Below, piece after piece: positions 22,377 through 34,052 of a DNA stretch of 64,000 nt. The notes beneath the pieces were generated by a model. It saw nothing but the letters and a program-made list of their open reading frames with translations. It was not told the DNA's origin and searched no databases. The DNA is from Blastomyces gilchristii SLH14081 (Eukaryota > Ascomycota > Eurotiomycetes > Onygenales > Ajellomycetaceae), in assembly GCF_000003855.2 (NCBI RefSeq), contig NW_003101670.1, positions 1,595,705 to 1,659,704 on the forward strand, read 5' to 3'. Each line of letters opens with the position of its first letter. Within the stretch, counting starts at the first letter, position 1. Position numbers and translations under genes: made by a program.

Positions 22377-22880
22377 CTATCGTCGCAGAGCATCTTCAGG
22401 AGAACCGCCTCTCTTCTCAATTTCCTCCACCAGCTCTTTCCGCTCCTGCAACTTCATCTGCATGAAGTCCACAGTCTTGCGCAGGACCACGCCCTCACTG
22501 CGGCCCTGGCCCTCGAGCCCCGGAACAAGTTCAGTCAGCCTGTCGAACCCTTCACGAATGGCGGCGCGCCGCTTCTGCTCAGACGCGATGTGGTTATTCT
22601 TCTTTTCCTGCTCTGTAAGGCGTGGTTTTTCTTTGTCTGTAGTCCGTGAGGTTAGGCGGGAGTTTGGCTGAGGCGATGCGGACGATGTCATAGACACGGA
22701 GGCAGGGCCTTGGTTCCGGGCTCCCGTGGCTGGTGTCTGGATGACTGTGAAGTTGGAGTGGTCGGAAGGGGAGAGGGAAGGATTGGAGGGAGACATAGAT
22801 GCTGAGGGGGAGATGGGAGATGGGGAGGGAGAGGCGGACGAAGACGACGAGGACGCCTGGCCACGGAGAGCTGAGAGCAT
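22377..22880 (-). CDS. bHLH transcription factor, INO4-like
   Basis: Single exon, 167 residues. The N-terminal half is a low-complexity Ser/Pro region (residues 10 to about 60). The C-terminal half is a basic helix-loop-helix domain. The basic region KKNNHIASEQKRRAAIREGF has the His-x3-Glu-x3-Arg triad that reads CANNTG E-boxes. Helix 1 is FDRLTELVPGL, and after the loop helix 2 is VVLRKTVDFMQMKLQERKELVEEI. Size and C-terminal placement of the domain resemble yeast Ino4, which pairs with Ino2 to activate phospholipid genes; dimer partner and targets are not known here. A lipin-type phosphatidate phosphatase gene lies in the same window at 60.9-63.4 kb, but a regulatory link is only conjecture. 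Confidence 0.82.
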   Translation of the reverse strand: MLSALRGQASSSSSSASPSPSPISPSASMSPSNPSLSPSDHSNFTVIQTPATGARNQGPASVSMTSSASPQPNSRLTSRTTDKEKPRLTEQEKKNNHIASEQKRRAAIREGFDRLTELVPGLEGQGRSEGVVLRKTVDFMQMKLQERKELVEEIEKRGGSPEDALRR

Positions 22881-23678
22881 AACCTGATTGTCGTGGGGGA
22901 GGGATTGGAGGGGGGTTTAAATAGGTTTAAAATGTGAGTATATTTAGCTGAGGATTGGATATCCATGCGAATGCTACCATCAATGAATGGCGGGATTGGG
23001 TGGATTGGAGGGATGAGTGACGAGAATGAGCGGACAAGGATTGAAATATCAAGGCAAGCAAGACAGGCACGATAAGGGAATGATGGCTAGATTGCGCTTA
23101 GAGTTGTTAGGTCGAGTTAAATAGTCCTCCATGGATGCGTGTACAGTTAGCTATTTCCTCCGTGCTGGTGGCATGTAGAAGTCGGCGAATATAAACAATA
23201 TCTTACTTGATGCTCTCGGTATCTTTCCTCGGATGCGCCAACAAGTTGCAGGGAAAGGGAACGGGGATTCGAGATGCGGGGCAAAGCCGCTCCTTTAAAA
23301 AGACGACGCTAGTGAAATAGGGTTTTTAGCCTCTTCTGCTGCGGCTCTCTCAGTTCCAGCCCCGAATCATGGTCGACAGCCGATGTTGACGTAGATCACT
23401 CCAACTCGCACCCGCGCAACCATGGGACTATTGCACAATTTGCTGCAAGACATGGAGATGCAGATGGAAGATGGCCAACTTCTTCATATTTGCTGTCTTT
23501 TAAACCCTAAGAATTCGCTCTTGGAATATCACACTGTTCTGGGGGCTGAGTTAACACACATTACTGTTGTCCTCCACGCCGTCTTTGACATCGACTCCCT
23601 ATATCCCGAGACTTTTCTTCTTGCTTCTCTGGAACAGGCTTCCTCCCGATAGAGGATATCGTACTAACACTATCCAAC
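22881..23678. other. Divergent promoter region of the bHLH and GFA genes
   Basis: About 800 bp between two divergent genes. A frame at 23422-23652 lacks family features and its start is not conserved-looking. No gene is supported. Confidence 0.5.
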
Positions 23679-24595
23679 ATGGATCGGGACCGGACACTTC
23701 GGGGATCCTGCTCCTGCGGCCGCATTCAATATGCCATTCTTATCCCTCGCAACGCCGTCACGCACGCTGAGGTCTATTTTGATACAAGCAGTGACCGCCG
23801 TATGTTAAATCCCATTAACCCTCCCTGTTCCGAACAAAGGATCGCAACAAGATCCCGACATAAGCACACTAACCGACGACTGCATGTGGGGATTTATTAC
23901 CAGGGAGAAACCAAGCAGCCCCATTAACGGCATGGCTCCGCGTACCCCTGGATTGGTACCAGTCGACCACAACATCCTATTTCCCAGATGAAACACACAG
24001 CGCTATCCGCCGCACCTTTATCCCGCCTAACGCACCGCATTCCCAGCGCAATTTCTGTGGCTTCTGCGGCACCCCTATGTCATACTGGAGCGAAAACCCG
24101 CCCGAGGAAGCTGAGTTTATCTCGGTGACCATAGGCAGTTTGTTCAGCGAGGACCAGGGCGCGCTAGAGGATTTGGATCTTCTGCCTTCAGATGTTGATA
24201 CGGATGTGGAAGTTGCCAGCGGCCGCGCCACTCCCACCACCTCTACTGGTCCACCGGTTCCCTCCGCTGTTACATCTGCGTCCACCCAACTGGGCCCGAG
24301 ATTCATAGAACCACGAGTGTCGGTCAAGCATCGGTTTGGTATCGTCAATGGCATTCCATGGTTTGAGGAAATGATGCAAGGGAGCCGGCTAGGCAGGGTT
24401 GGGAGGAGAAGACGCGGGGTGGGTATCAGTGCGGATCGATCGACGAGAGTGGAATGGGAGGTGAGCGAGTGGCATGATGATGGTTTAGGTCCCGTCGTGG
24501 AAGACCTTACCCCTGGCTCTGGCTCTGCTTCTGACGTCTACACGCCATCACGAGCGTCCAAAAGGAAAACTCCTGAGGTGGATGGTGGTGAGTGA
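23679..24595 (+). CDS. GFA-domain protein (glutathione-dependent formaldehyde-activating enzyme fold)
   Basis: Two exons, 23679-23799 and 23904-24595, joined in phase for 270 residues. The zinc-binding cysteines of the CENP-V/GFA fold are visible: RGSCSCGRIQY near the N-terminus and NFCGFCGTPMSYW in exon 2. Between them lies the usual TAWLRVPLDWYQS region. GFA-fold proteins bind two zincs, and in bacteria some condense formaldehyde with glutathione; most fungal members have no proven activity. The C-terminal 110 residues are Ser/Thr/Pro- and Arg-rich (GRVGRRRRGVG) and not part of the fold, suggesting a lineage extension. A further intron in that tail cannot be excluded. Confidence 0.8.
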
Positions 24596-25795
24596 GTGAG
24601 TGAATTAATGAATGGGACGGGGCGATGAAACTCATTGCATGAGGTGGAGACATTCCTGCTTTTGATTGTTTAACTTTTAGGTGGTTGGCTTCGTTGGCTT
24701 TGGGACACCCGTCCTATCTTCCTTGGGGCAATCCTTGGACGTTACAGGTACCTGTTCTGTTCTATATACTGCTGCTCCTGATAATGAACTTCATTATCGC
24801 CTGCTCTGCCACTACACTCATTCACAAGATGGTTCTCCATGCCATACTATAAGAACATACCCATTTTTTGGGCTATTTTACGTGCCATTCTTGCGGAAAG
24901 ATAAATATTGCACATAGCATGGACACAAAAACATACGGCTATATGTTTACTCTTCAACTACGTTCCGATCTCCTGTTACTGGATTTCGTCCACCGTTGAA
25001 CCGGCATTCCCAAAAATTCCCTTCTATATTGCCATTGAAGTCTAGTATAAATGATGCTTCATGTCCTTATCCCCCATCTTTAATGACAGTGCCCTCAGTT
25101 ACCACTAGCCTAGAAGCTTGACCCCAACTCCTAGCGCTGAGGGGGATCATATTCATGTTGTCTACATTGGTTTGACATGCATTCTATCTTGCCATTGTCA
25201 TTATATCAGCGCCCATACCACTGCAAGGTTGCTAGACTTGACATTGTGACCATATATATTTCCTGGATATTCAACAAAGGCCATTAATAACATTCCCTTG
25301 GTTCTTGTTTGTTATGGATGCTGTTTGATGAGCTGTTGAACTGCAATGTTTTGAGCATTGATAGAGAAAGATATTTTCTAGTTATTACCATCTTACTATT
25401 TCTTAACATTTTTGTTAATCTTTTCTTAACTACATATATCTTAACCTTTTTAATTTCTCTTTATGTTTTGTAGGGAGAATGTTTCTCAGAGCTCTGACAT
25501 AGTTTCTCTCCACACTCTATGAGTGTTCACATCAGATACTCCTATAACATCACAACTTTCTCATTTGGTTTAGTCATGCTTCATGAGACAATGCTCTTAA
25601 ACTGAGTCTCTCTGAAGACTCACATCATACAAATTTTCACACAATTTCTCCTTCTTCTTCTCCTCTTCTTCTGTTTCTTCTTGTTCTTATTTTCCCCATA
25701 TTCTCCTTCTTTTGTAACCTTCTCCTAATAATCGTCATCCCAACTGTTTATCACGTCTGTAAAGTGTGAAAACTCAAACACCAGCAAGACAAACC
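24596..25795. other. AT-rich, CpG-poor tract upstream of the Ser-rich gene
   Basis: From about 25020 to 25750 the sequence is AT-rich and nearly free of CpG while CpA/TpG are abundant, a pattern expected from RIP-type mutation. No open frame or transposon domain is recognisable. The last 150 bp are pyrimidine-rich (CTT repeats) and may form the promoter of the following gene. Confidence 0.5.
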
Positions 25796-28700
25796 ATGGT
25801 GACACCATCACACTTCCCCCTTGCAAAACGCTCCCTCGACAGCCTTGGGCTGCGAAGACGATATGAGTCTCCTCCACGGCAGTTCTTTCGCCCTGAACTT
25901 CGAGCTAGAGCTTCAAGTAGCTCAGCGCTGGCCCAACGCGCTGGCTCTATGAGGTTTGCAACGGCAGTACCGGAATCCTACATCAAGATGACTAGAAAGC
26001 CACCTAAGAAACGCAACAATAGGAAGAAGAATAACAAAAAGAAGCAGAAGGGTGGGCGCTCTAAGAACGCGGCAATCGAGGATCTACCGTTGTCGAAACG
26101 CTGGGCTTTAGCTGCGGCGAATGCGTTTCGTCCGTCAAGCAAGAGTGATGCAAAGCAGATTCAGTCTAGAAAGGTATGTCCGTGTTTCGAGTGTTGAATA
26201 GTTATCTTTTCGGTGTAAAAACGGTTTATGAAGATTACGAAACATATGTTAACGTTCGTTGATTTGGAAAAACAGCTTCGCCGTGTTGTAAAAAGAGCTG
26301 ATCTATCGCCCAAAATTTCTCGTCCAGTTCCAGCACAGGCATTTGCTACCCCTCCGGTATGTCTTCAAAATTTCGATGTCTGTGTTGTTTTTACTTTTAC
26401 TATTCTTTTCTTATTTTGCCAGATTTGTTTTCTCTTCTTAATTTCTAACAGTTATTTAGAAGAGAAAGTCGAGTCTGCACGCGGGCGCGAAGACGCGTGC
26501 TGCCTCGACTGGCAACAATGACCCCCTTATTGAAAAACCTCTTCCAAGCACTCCAGGGCCAAAAGTTCTAGATATCCCAGACATCGAAGAGGAGCGTCCA
26601 CGTAGTTCGAAGAGTACCATTGGGGCAGAAGACACTCCTGTTCGTCAAAATAAAGTGGGAAGACCTGAAGCGTCAGAGAGGTGGCCGGTTTTATCCCCAT
26701 GGAAACCACCTCACTCGTGGGAGTCCAATTATTGTCGCGTTGAAGAGAGAAAGGAATCTCAACAGCCTTCCTCACAACCCAACGATGGTGTAGCACCTTC
26801 GACACCAACGGAAGTTCCTCCCCCTCTGCCGCCATCAAAGCCATCGACTCCCCCAAGGGGTACTACTCTACGGCATAGTCGTCTGCGAATCGCGTCAAAC
26901 TGGGCTGCCAACAATTCTCATCTCGATACTATTTATCAAGCAGTGGAGCCAAATGATCCAGTGGAGATGGCGTCTCAAAACGAGCATTCAGAACTTTTAC
27001 CAAACATGATCCCGTCAGGAAACAATAAGGCAGTAACACAACCACTGGAGGTAAACAGTGAATCGAACCGCGTAAACCAAGCTGTGGGGAACAATGATAA
27101 TACCACCTTTAAACCCAATCCATTTCGGAACCGTTATCGAACTGTCTCGTCGCCCCAACATTCTTCACAACAGCAGCCGCAGAGTGACTTACGGGAATTT
27201 TCTTTCGAATTCAGCACCGATTGCCAGAATCCCGGGCCCACCAATAATCAGAAACAGGCAGGTGCTCATATGATGGATGACAAGGAAGTGTCGAATAGTT
27301 ACACCACTCCTCGCAACGAAAATGCAGCGTCGAAAATTCCCCGTGCCTCGCCAAAGGTATTGACTCCTCCTTCTACTGGTGAAGTTAACAGATTGAAGAA
27401 AATTGCATCTCCCCGCCGACGCAGTTCTATCCCTATCCCAAGTCGGATGGTACATGGACGGGACAAGGTTGATGTTAGCGCGCTACATGCTAGTCCTCCA
27501 TTAAAAACTACTCGCAACTCTAGTTCCGCTTACACCAGTACAATCTACGAAGACGAAACTCCTGGAGGACAAAAAGAATTGGGGTCTCAGAAAACTATTG
27601 ATAGTATTGATCCCAACGACACAGGCCACATGGGACTGCATGGGAATGATTCTACCCCTCCAACGAGCCTGCCCGAGGGGTACAGATCAAAAGAGTTGGC
27701 TGCAGCAGGTCGTTCTGGCCCTCAGCTCCGCATCTCCCCAGAGGCAGACAAAGTTATTATGGGGAATATGACTGACGCACTTGAAGACTCGTCCCAAAAA
27801 TCTACTAGAAATCGCGCCAACCGCCACTCAAGCTCGAAGAGACTCTCGGGGGATAGTATTTTTGGCAGCTTCACCCCCAAGTATCTCATGCATTCGCAGT
27901 CTAACAGCTCCTTGAATCCTTCCACTTCTTCACCTATGGAGGGCAAGGTAGCAGTTGCAAGAGACAAGAAACTCAAGAAGGCTAGAAGCACAGACGCTAC
28001 CTACGCCAAGATGCCAAAGAACGAACACATGAAGAAGTTCGGCACAAATCCTTTCTACGATGATGGGATTGCAGGACGCGTGCCATTACCTGGAATGTTC
28101 AACGAGAGATACCCATTCTTGAATAGTAGCAGCCCGGACCCACCCCGTTATTCAGAAGCAGATGCGACCAGCCAGGGTTACAAGGCGCTGCCATCGTCCC
28201 CGCTTGCTGAGAGCACAACCCTCATCGACGACAATGATGTCGTATATTCCCAGCCTGGATCTCATCAGAAGTATGTAGTCCCGAGCCCCCTGGACTCCCA
28301 TACCTCTGCGGACCAATTCCACAATAAAAAAGAGAATGAACCCTTCAGCGAACGTGACGCTTCCTCTACTTCCCGCCACCGCAGTGCTTCGCAGCGTTTA
28401 CTTCATCGTTCATCTCGCCATTGCATGTCTGAACATGGAAGCCACGGTAAATCGAAATTGAACAATGTAGCTACCTCGAACCCTTCTACCGAGTTAGTAC
28501 AAAGGGATACATTTGAGATTCCCCGTAGGAAGCATCGAGAGAGCTCAGCAAAGCACCGCTCCGCTTCGACAAGCCTCGACTACCCCAAGGCTAAGGAGTC
28601 TTCTACAAGGGCTGGTGGCGTGTTGTCTAACTTCCGTGGTCTCTTCACGAAACAGAAGAACGACTCGATCACCGCAAGTGCAAATTCAGGAGCAGGTGCA

Positions 28701-29366
28701 TCCAGTTCAACCACTGCCAAGCGCAAGGATCTCGAGCGCGTCAAAGCTGCGAATAGCGGGAAATTGAGTACCGGAAGCCCCATGGAGCGCTCTTTCAGCC
28801 GTCGTGCCCGGGGGATCTCCCGTGCCGACAAACGTGGCGAGGACAACCGGGGCACCTCTTCTCGTGACAGTAATGTGGATCAGTCCCGCCCAGCATCTGA
28901 TGCCCTTACGGTCACCTCGCAGATGGCGGACTCACCGGCGCTCTCTGGGATTAGTAATGTTAGTGCTCTGTGTATGAATGTACTGAATTCAGCTCGTGAT
29001 GAACCAAATGGCGCCAAAAAAGAGAAGTTTCTCCAGGTACGGATCCACACCAGTCTTCTCCTTCATCACTTTGTTCTTCAGCAACCCACTGTTCTTTCCT
29101 TCTTTTCTCTCTTTGTCTTTTAACTCCCTTAAACTCCCAATTTTAAGGAAAACTAACCACTTGGTGAAAACATGTAGCTTGGCAAAATTCTCGTTGAGGT
29201 TGTTAACCACTCGAATGATGCTGAACGTGCCATGTTGGCTGCTGTACAGGCTGCAAAGGAGTCTGAAATCGCCTGCGCTCTCGCCAAGGAAAATGCCTTG
29301 AGAATTGCCCAAGTTGCTCAAGACTGGATTAACTGCAGTAATAGCGATAACACAAGCCTACGCTAA
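25796..29366 (+). CDS. Large Ser-rich, intrinsically disordered protein of unknown function
   Basis: Four exons: 25796-26173, 26276-26356, 26460-29036, 29178-29366; all borders are GT..AG, phase 0, and give 1,074 residues. I do not recognise the family. Features visible: a strongly basic patch at about residues 63-84 (RKPPKKRNNRKKNNKKKQKGG) that could bind nucleic acid or act as a nuclear signal; a long Ser/Pro/Asn-rich middle with many S/T-P and R-x-x-S sites, suggesting heavy phosphorylation; a patch with HSSSKRLSGDSIFGSFTPKY; and a final exon predicted helical and Ala-rich (AERAMLAAVQAAKESEIACA), which may be a coiled coil. The conserved-looking ends and disordered middle resemble scaffold or polarity proteins, but that is a guess. 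It is flanked by CpG-poor tracts, yet its own coding sequence keeps CpG and has no stop codons, so it appears functional. Confidence 0.7.
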
Positions 29367-30918
29367 GTCACATTCGCAATTTTTCTGCGTGTGTGTTTCG
29401 AGGCCAGCCTTTTGATCGTTATTCTTCTGCCATTGTCCAAGCCTGCTGAGTGCCCGAGAGCTATCAGGAGCTAGCAAGTTCTCATGGGAGCATATGACCT
29501 GTACAAAATATTGATGTGATGAAGTTATTACTTCTCTAGTTCTCATTGTCTGATTCTTATTTTTCCTGTGTGTGATCAAATGTCTTGACAATGCTAAGTT
29601 TACTTTTTTTTTCTTCTTTTTTTATTTTTTTTCTTTTTTGTCACAGGACTGATGCTGTTATCAATTTTCCCTTTCATTTTTTTCGTCTCTACATTTTCGT
29701 CTCGACCTCTGGCCCCATCTTTCCCCATTCTTCTCATTTCTATGTTTTGATCTCCTCCAATTAACACGACAAGAACCAAGATAATTTACTGTTCTCAGAT
29801 AAGATAGAATAGAAAAGTATCTTGCTTATTACTGCCTTTTTTCATTGTTCAATTTTGTCATATATTTTCCTTAATGGGCCGGAGCCACTGAGGCATGGAT
29901 CATGCCATCCTGCATTGTACTCCTGTCTGCTGAGTTCTTCAGTTATGCAGTTCCCCATCAGATATCTGGCATTTGAGTTCTGATATGATCTTCATCTGGC
30001 AAATCTCATATCATCTACCTTCAGATATTTGGGTAGCGAGTTTGCCTAGTCTACTACAGTGGACTCGCCAAAATACATCCTCTTTTCTATCAAGGGGATT
30101 TTTTTCTGTGGTTTTACTTTCACGCTAAATAACTAAATATCGCGACGATGCCCCGTTCATCTGCTACGGCTTTTGCCTATGATTTCTGATTCTCAAGCCC
30201 GCTCAACATGAATGCGATGCTAGCTCGAAAGTGATCGCTAGCCAAGTTCAATGAAATACGATTTTTTTCTTGTTCTATATTATCAAAGGTTCTTTTTGAA
30301 AAGAATTTAATGTATAATTTTTGCAGGTTTTCAACGCTTCAGCAGTAGATTTGATTTCTCTTACCACTGCTACTTCTGTCACTATCACAATGAATGAATC
30401 AATATCTTCTCATACTACTGTAAAATCCCAGTGCTGAAGCATCAGGTACAATCAAGATAGTCAGCACAAAGAAGACCACTGTGTAAAGTGCATGCATAAT
30501 AATGAGTGTTTCACTAACTGTCTGCTTTCATTATCTGATTGAAAGTAACACATAAGCTGCATTATCTTCACTCTTGTAAGCTCTCAGTTGTTGTCTAAAT
30601 GTTCTCTTTTTTCACTCATTTTCAACTGACTCCTCTCATCTTTCTATCACATTATATATACAAGCAGGTTGTCTTTCTTCTTCTACTGAAGACATCAGCT
30701 TTCTTCTCTTCTTACAAACTATCTCATAGACTCATAAACACTAAACAACACCTATGTTTGTTGTTATTGTCTAAGATAATCAGTGACTATATAATATTCA
30801 GAGATATATAAACTCATGCATTAGATATCAAAACATTATAACTTAATCATATCTCTTCATTTCTCTGCATTTACATTGTCTTCTTCATATCAGAGTAAGT
30901 CTTCATCTTTGTCTTTAA

Positions 30919-30969
<51 letters not shown>

Positions 30970-33900
30970 TTTCATATAATACTCATTATTACTTTTAACA
31001 TCAAGTTCTTAGTTTTATTTACTTAATAAAGCTAAGATTTTATTTCTAGAACATTTTGTTAATTTTCTTACTGCAACTCTGCTTCATGATGACCACTTAC
31101 TCAAGTCTCACATCAGTGTCACAAAGCAATTGCTCCACTGTAGCACAAGTACAACACTGCAGAAGTATTACTATCAATCAGCATCTGTTGTCCTGTGATT
31201 CTCTCTCTATGCACCTCAGAAGGCAGATGGGAGATAAAACAAGATAATACAATACAAAACAGGTTTCACAGATCTGGAAAAGAATTGTCTGTACTTCTTG
31301 TCCATTGTTATGAAGTCATCTGTCAACACTAGGAAAACATTGAACTGAGTACACTGTCAAGGCTGCTATCTCTAGGCTCGAGAACAGTAGCGGAAGAGTA
31401 TGTGGGTTGCCACAAAAAATTGGTGCAGAGAGTAGTAAGCAAAATAGCCAACAAATGTGGTGAGTTTCTTGGATATAGTCTGATGCTCCTGCGCAGAGGC
31501 TGCAAGTCTCGTAAAGCGTGGAGTGCTGCCAAATTTAACACCGAAAATGTGAGGGATTCCGATGAATGAGATCTCTGGGATGCATGATGGAATTTGACCA
31601 GGAAAACAAGTATTTTATATCTTGGGCGAAACTGTTATGAGAAATTTCTGTGGTTGGCGGCCATTTAACGCCGGTTGGAGATGGAAGATCGAGCATGGTA
31701 TGACCATTCACAACGAAAAGCAGGCTTAGAAGAGTACACTGCTCTAGCAAGTTTCAGGGGGTGCTAAAACCCGTAAATGCCAGGGGCAAATGGCTTGAAA
31801 AGGCCAGATGCGGGAAGGAAACGTCTCCAATTTTGTTTTCAAGCTGCCAAACTGCATCAACTTAGGAGAAACATATGCATACCTCAGCACTGAAAATAGG
31901 CATCTAGTTTTCCGGAATAGAAATGCACTTAAGCTTGAGCAACCTGACATTTTCCACACATCTTCTGGTGTGGATATCCACGGAGTAAGAACCGCGGGTA
32001 GTGATTCAAATGATAATGGGAGATGGAAGTGTAAGGTAGATTGCCTGGTAAATTCTAGGACACAACAAGATTCCGCCGGTTATTGATACTTTGATTTCTT
32101 TTTTCACCACTGGGAATGAATGCACCAATTTGCCCAAAGTGTGACACTACCTGACAGCAATCCGTCTTCGCCAGATCATATAATCTGAAAGCAGTAGTTA
32201 TGGTGTCAGAAGTGCCAGATCCAAGGTCGCAGATATAGCGAGTAAGCACTAAAAAGTATGGATCCAAAGTGAAATAAAAAGGTAGGAGGGAGACTGTGCT
32301 ACCCTAAGATACCGGATCATGAATGCTCTGGGGGCTATAATGACGGAAATATCATGTGGAGTAGCCACTTCGTTCGTTGGCTTGCGCGTTTCCCAGAACA
32401 CATAGCCAAGCGATGCTCGCCAAATTTAGCCAACTTCGAATCCACTCGATTGAGGTATACAAAAACCCTCACTAGTTGTGCAATTGCACATATGTTCTGT
32501 ACTCCTAAAGTTGTAACGTCAGTAAATACAAGTAGATAGGGGTATGGTATGGGTGGCTCTAACTCATTTCCGGTTGGCCCAAGAATTTAGGGATTCAGTA
32601 TTACAGAAGGGACAATATAATCAATCCGGATGCAAGCATCCAGATTACGTAGTCGAACCAATCTCCAAGTTTTCCTTGAACGGACACGATGAGCCCATTG
32701 CGAAGAGAATACTTTATATAGACCCCAGCCTGCTCGAATTGAAGTTCGGATAAGGTTGCGGCTGCCAAGACAGGTTTGGATTTTATTGGCCGGCTGCTCG
32801 GCTAAGTTAGTGGCGCCTTACGTTAACTTACCTAATTTGAATCGTGATGCTTCCCAGATCATGAGCACTTAATTCACCAACTACCATCTACACTCCACAT
32901 TTGCCAACCGTAGCACACATATAACGGCGAACTTCTCATGAAGAGCAAACGCGAAAATATGCTGATCACGATCCTAAACTACACCCCTGACAAGCTCTTG
33001 AACTTTCACCCAATTTACTTTCGCCCATGGTTTGTATTTTATCCCGACCTGCGGTGCTCAAAACCCGTTACCACGGGACTTTGATATGAGCAGGCTTGGG
33101 TTTTTAGGCGGATCCGAATACTCTGTGACCGGTACAACCGACAATGACATATATGCCAACTAGAAATTAACTGTTGGATTACTACTGAAAATATGAGCCC
33201 TAGTGCAACGAGCCTACGTATAGACGACACAGGGGACACAAAACTTCTAATAGCGGCGGAATGGCATTTTTTCCCCTGATAGCCAGCGGCACCAGTGATA
33301 ACCCAGCGTCAGCCCATAGCATCCGAGCTAACGGAGTTGTCTATATTCGGGAACGAAGATGAAGCCGTGTGGTGAAACCACTTAATACCATTGTTTGTGA
33401 TATATTGGCTCGGATAATTTGACCTTTCAACTTTTGTTGAACAGCTGACTACCCGACGTATGGCTCGAGTTCGAACGCGATTGAATTGGCCATCGAACAT
33501 CTAGAGCGGCGTACACAAATTTACCGGTGTGGGTTAACCGATTACATTTATTGAACGAGCTTTGTCACTGGCAGCCAAAACTGGAACGAGTAACTCCCAA
33601 TCGCATTCCAACTGCCCAATAAACCGAAAATTGTCTACCTTCATAACACGACTAGATTGGTAGATACAAAGTCAAAAAACCACAACTTCCAGTGTGAAAT
33701 ATCGCTCCTGGAGAGGATCACATAAAAAAAGAACGGGCCATATCTCGATAGAACAGTCGTTTTCTCTTTTTGGGAGGTTTCCAGAGGCGAACTAGTTCTT
33801 GTCCCGTTTCCTAAACGCTGAACTGAACTAATTTACATTTGACGCCAACCAACGATCCCCAAGCCCCTAATTTATTTGGCTCTATTCGATCTCCGCATTA

Positions 33901-34052
33901 TCATGCCGTCTACCCTCTGTGAAAGGATTAGCCACTTATCTAGCTTCAATGGGAATATGCAGGCAGCAGCTTGGATATTTGTTCATATATCGGTGATGGA
34001 CGGTTAACGTGGAGCATACCCTAAATCTTCAGCCTTAGCCGATGTTTCCTTT
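29367..34052. other. Gene-poor tract: CpG-depleted part, then unassigned sequence
   Basis: About 29.6-31.3 kb is AT-rich and very poor in CpG, rich in CAT/TGA-type words, consistent with RIP relics whose source element is no longer recognisable. From about 31.3 to 34.0 kb composition returns to normal, but only frames below 95 codons occur and none has family features. A partly degraded gene near 31330-31960 (minus strand) is possible, not supported. Confidence 0.5.
30917..30969. repeat. (TTA)n microsatellite
   Basis: About 17 uninterrupted copies of the TTA/ATT trinucleotide lie within the CpG-poor tract. No function is suggested. Confidence 0.9.

Noticed and set aside
31329..31959. Three adjacent minus frames that could be a broken gene
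   Set aside because: They do not join by plausible splice sites and none matches a family I recognise.
33455..33500. GAGTTCGAACGCG read as a tRNA T-arm
   Set aside because: No acceptor, D or anticodon stem can be formed around it.
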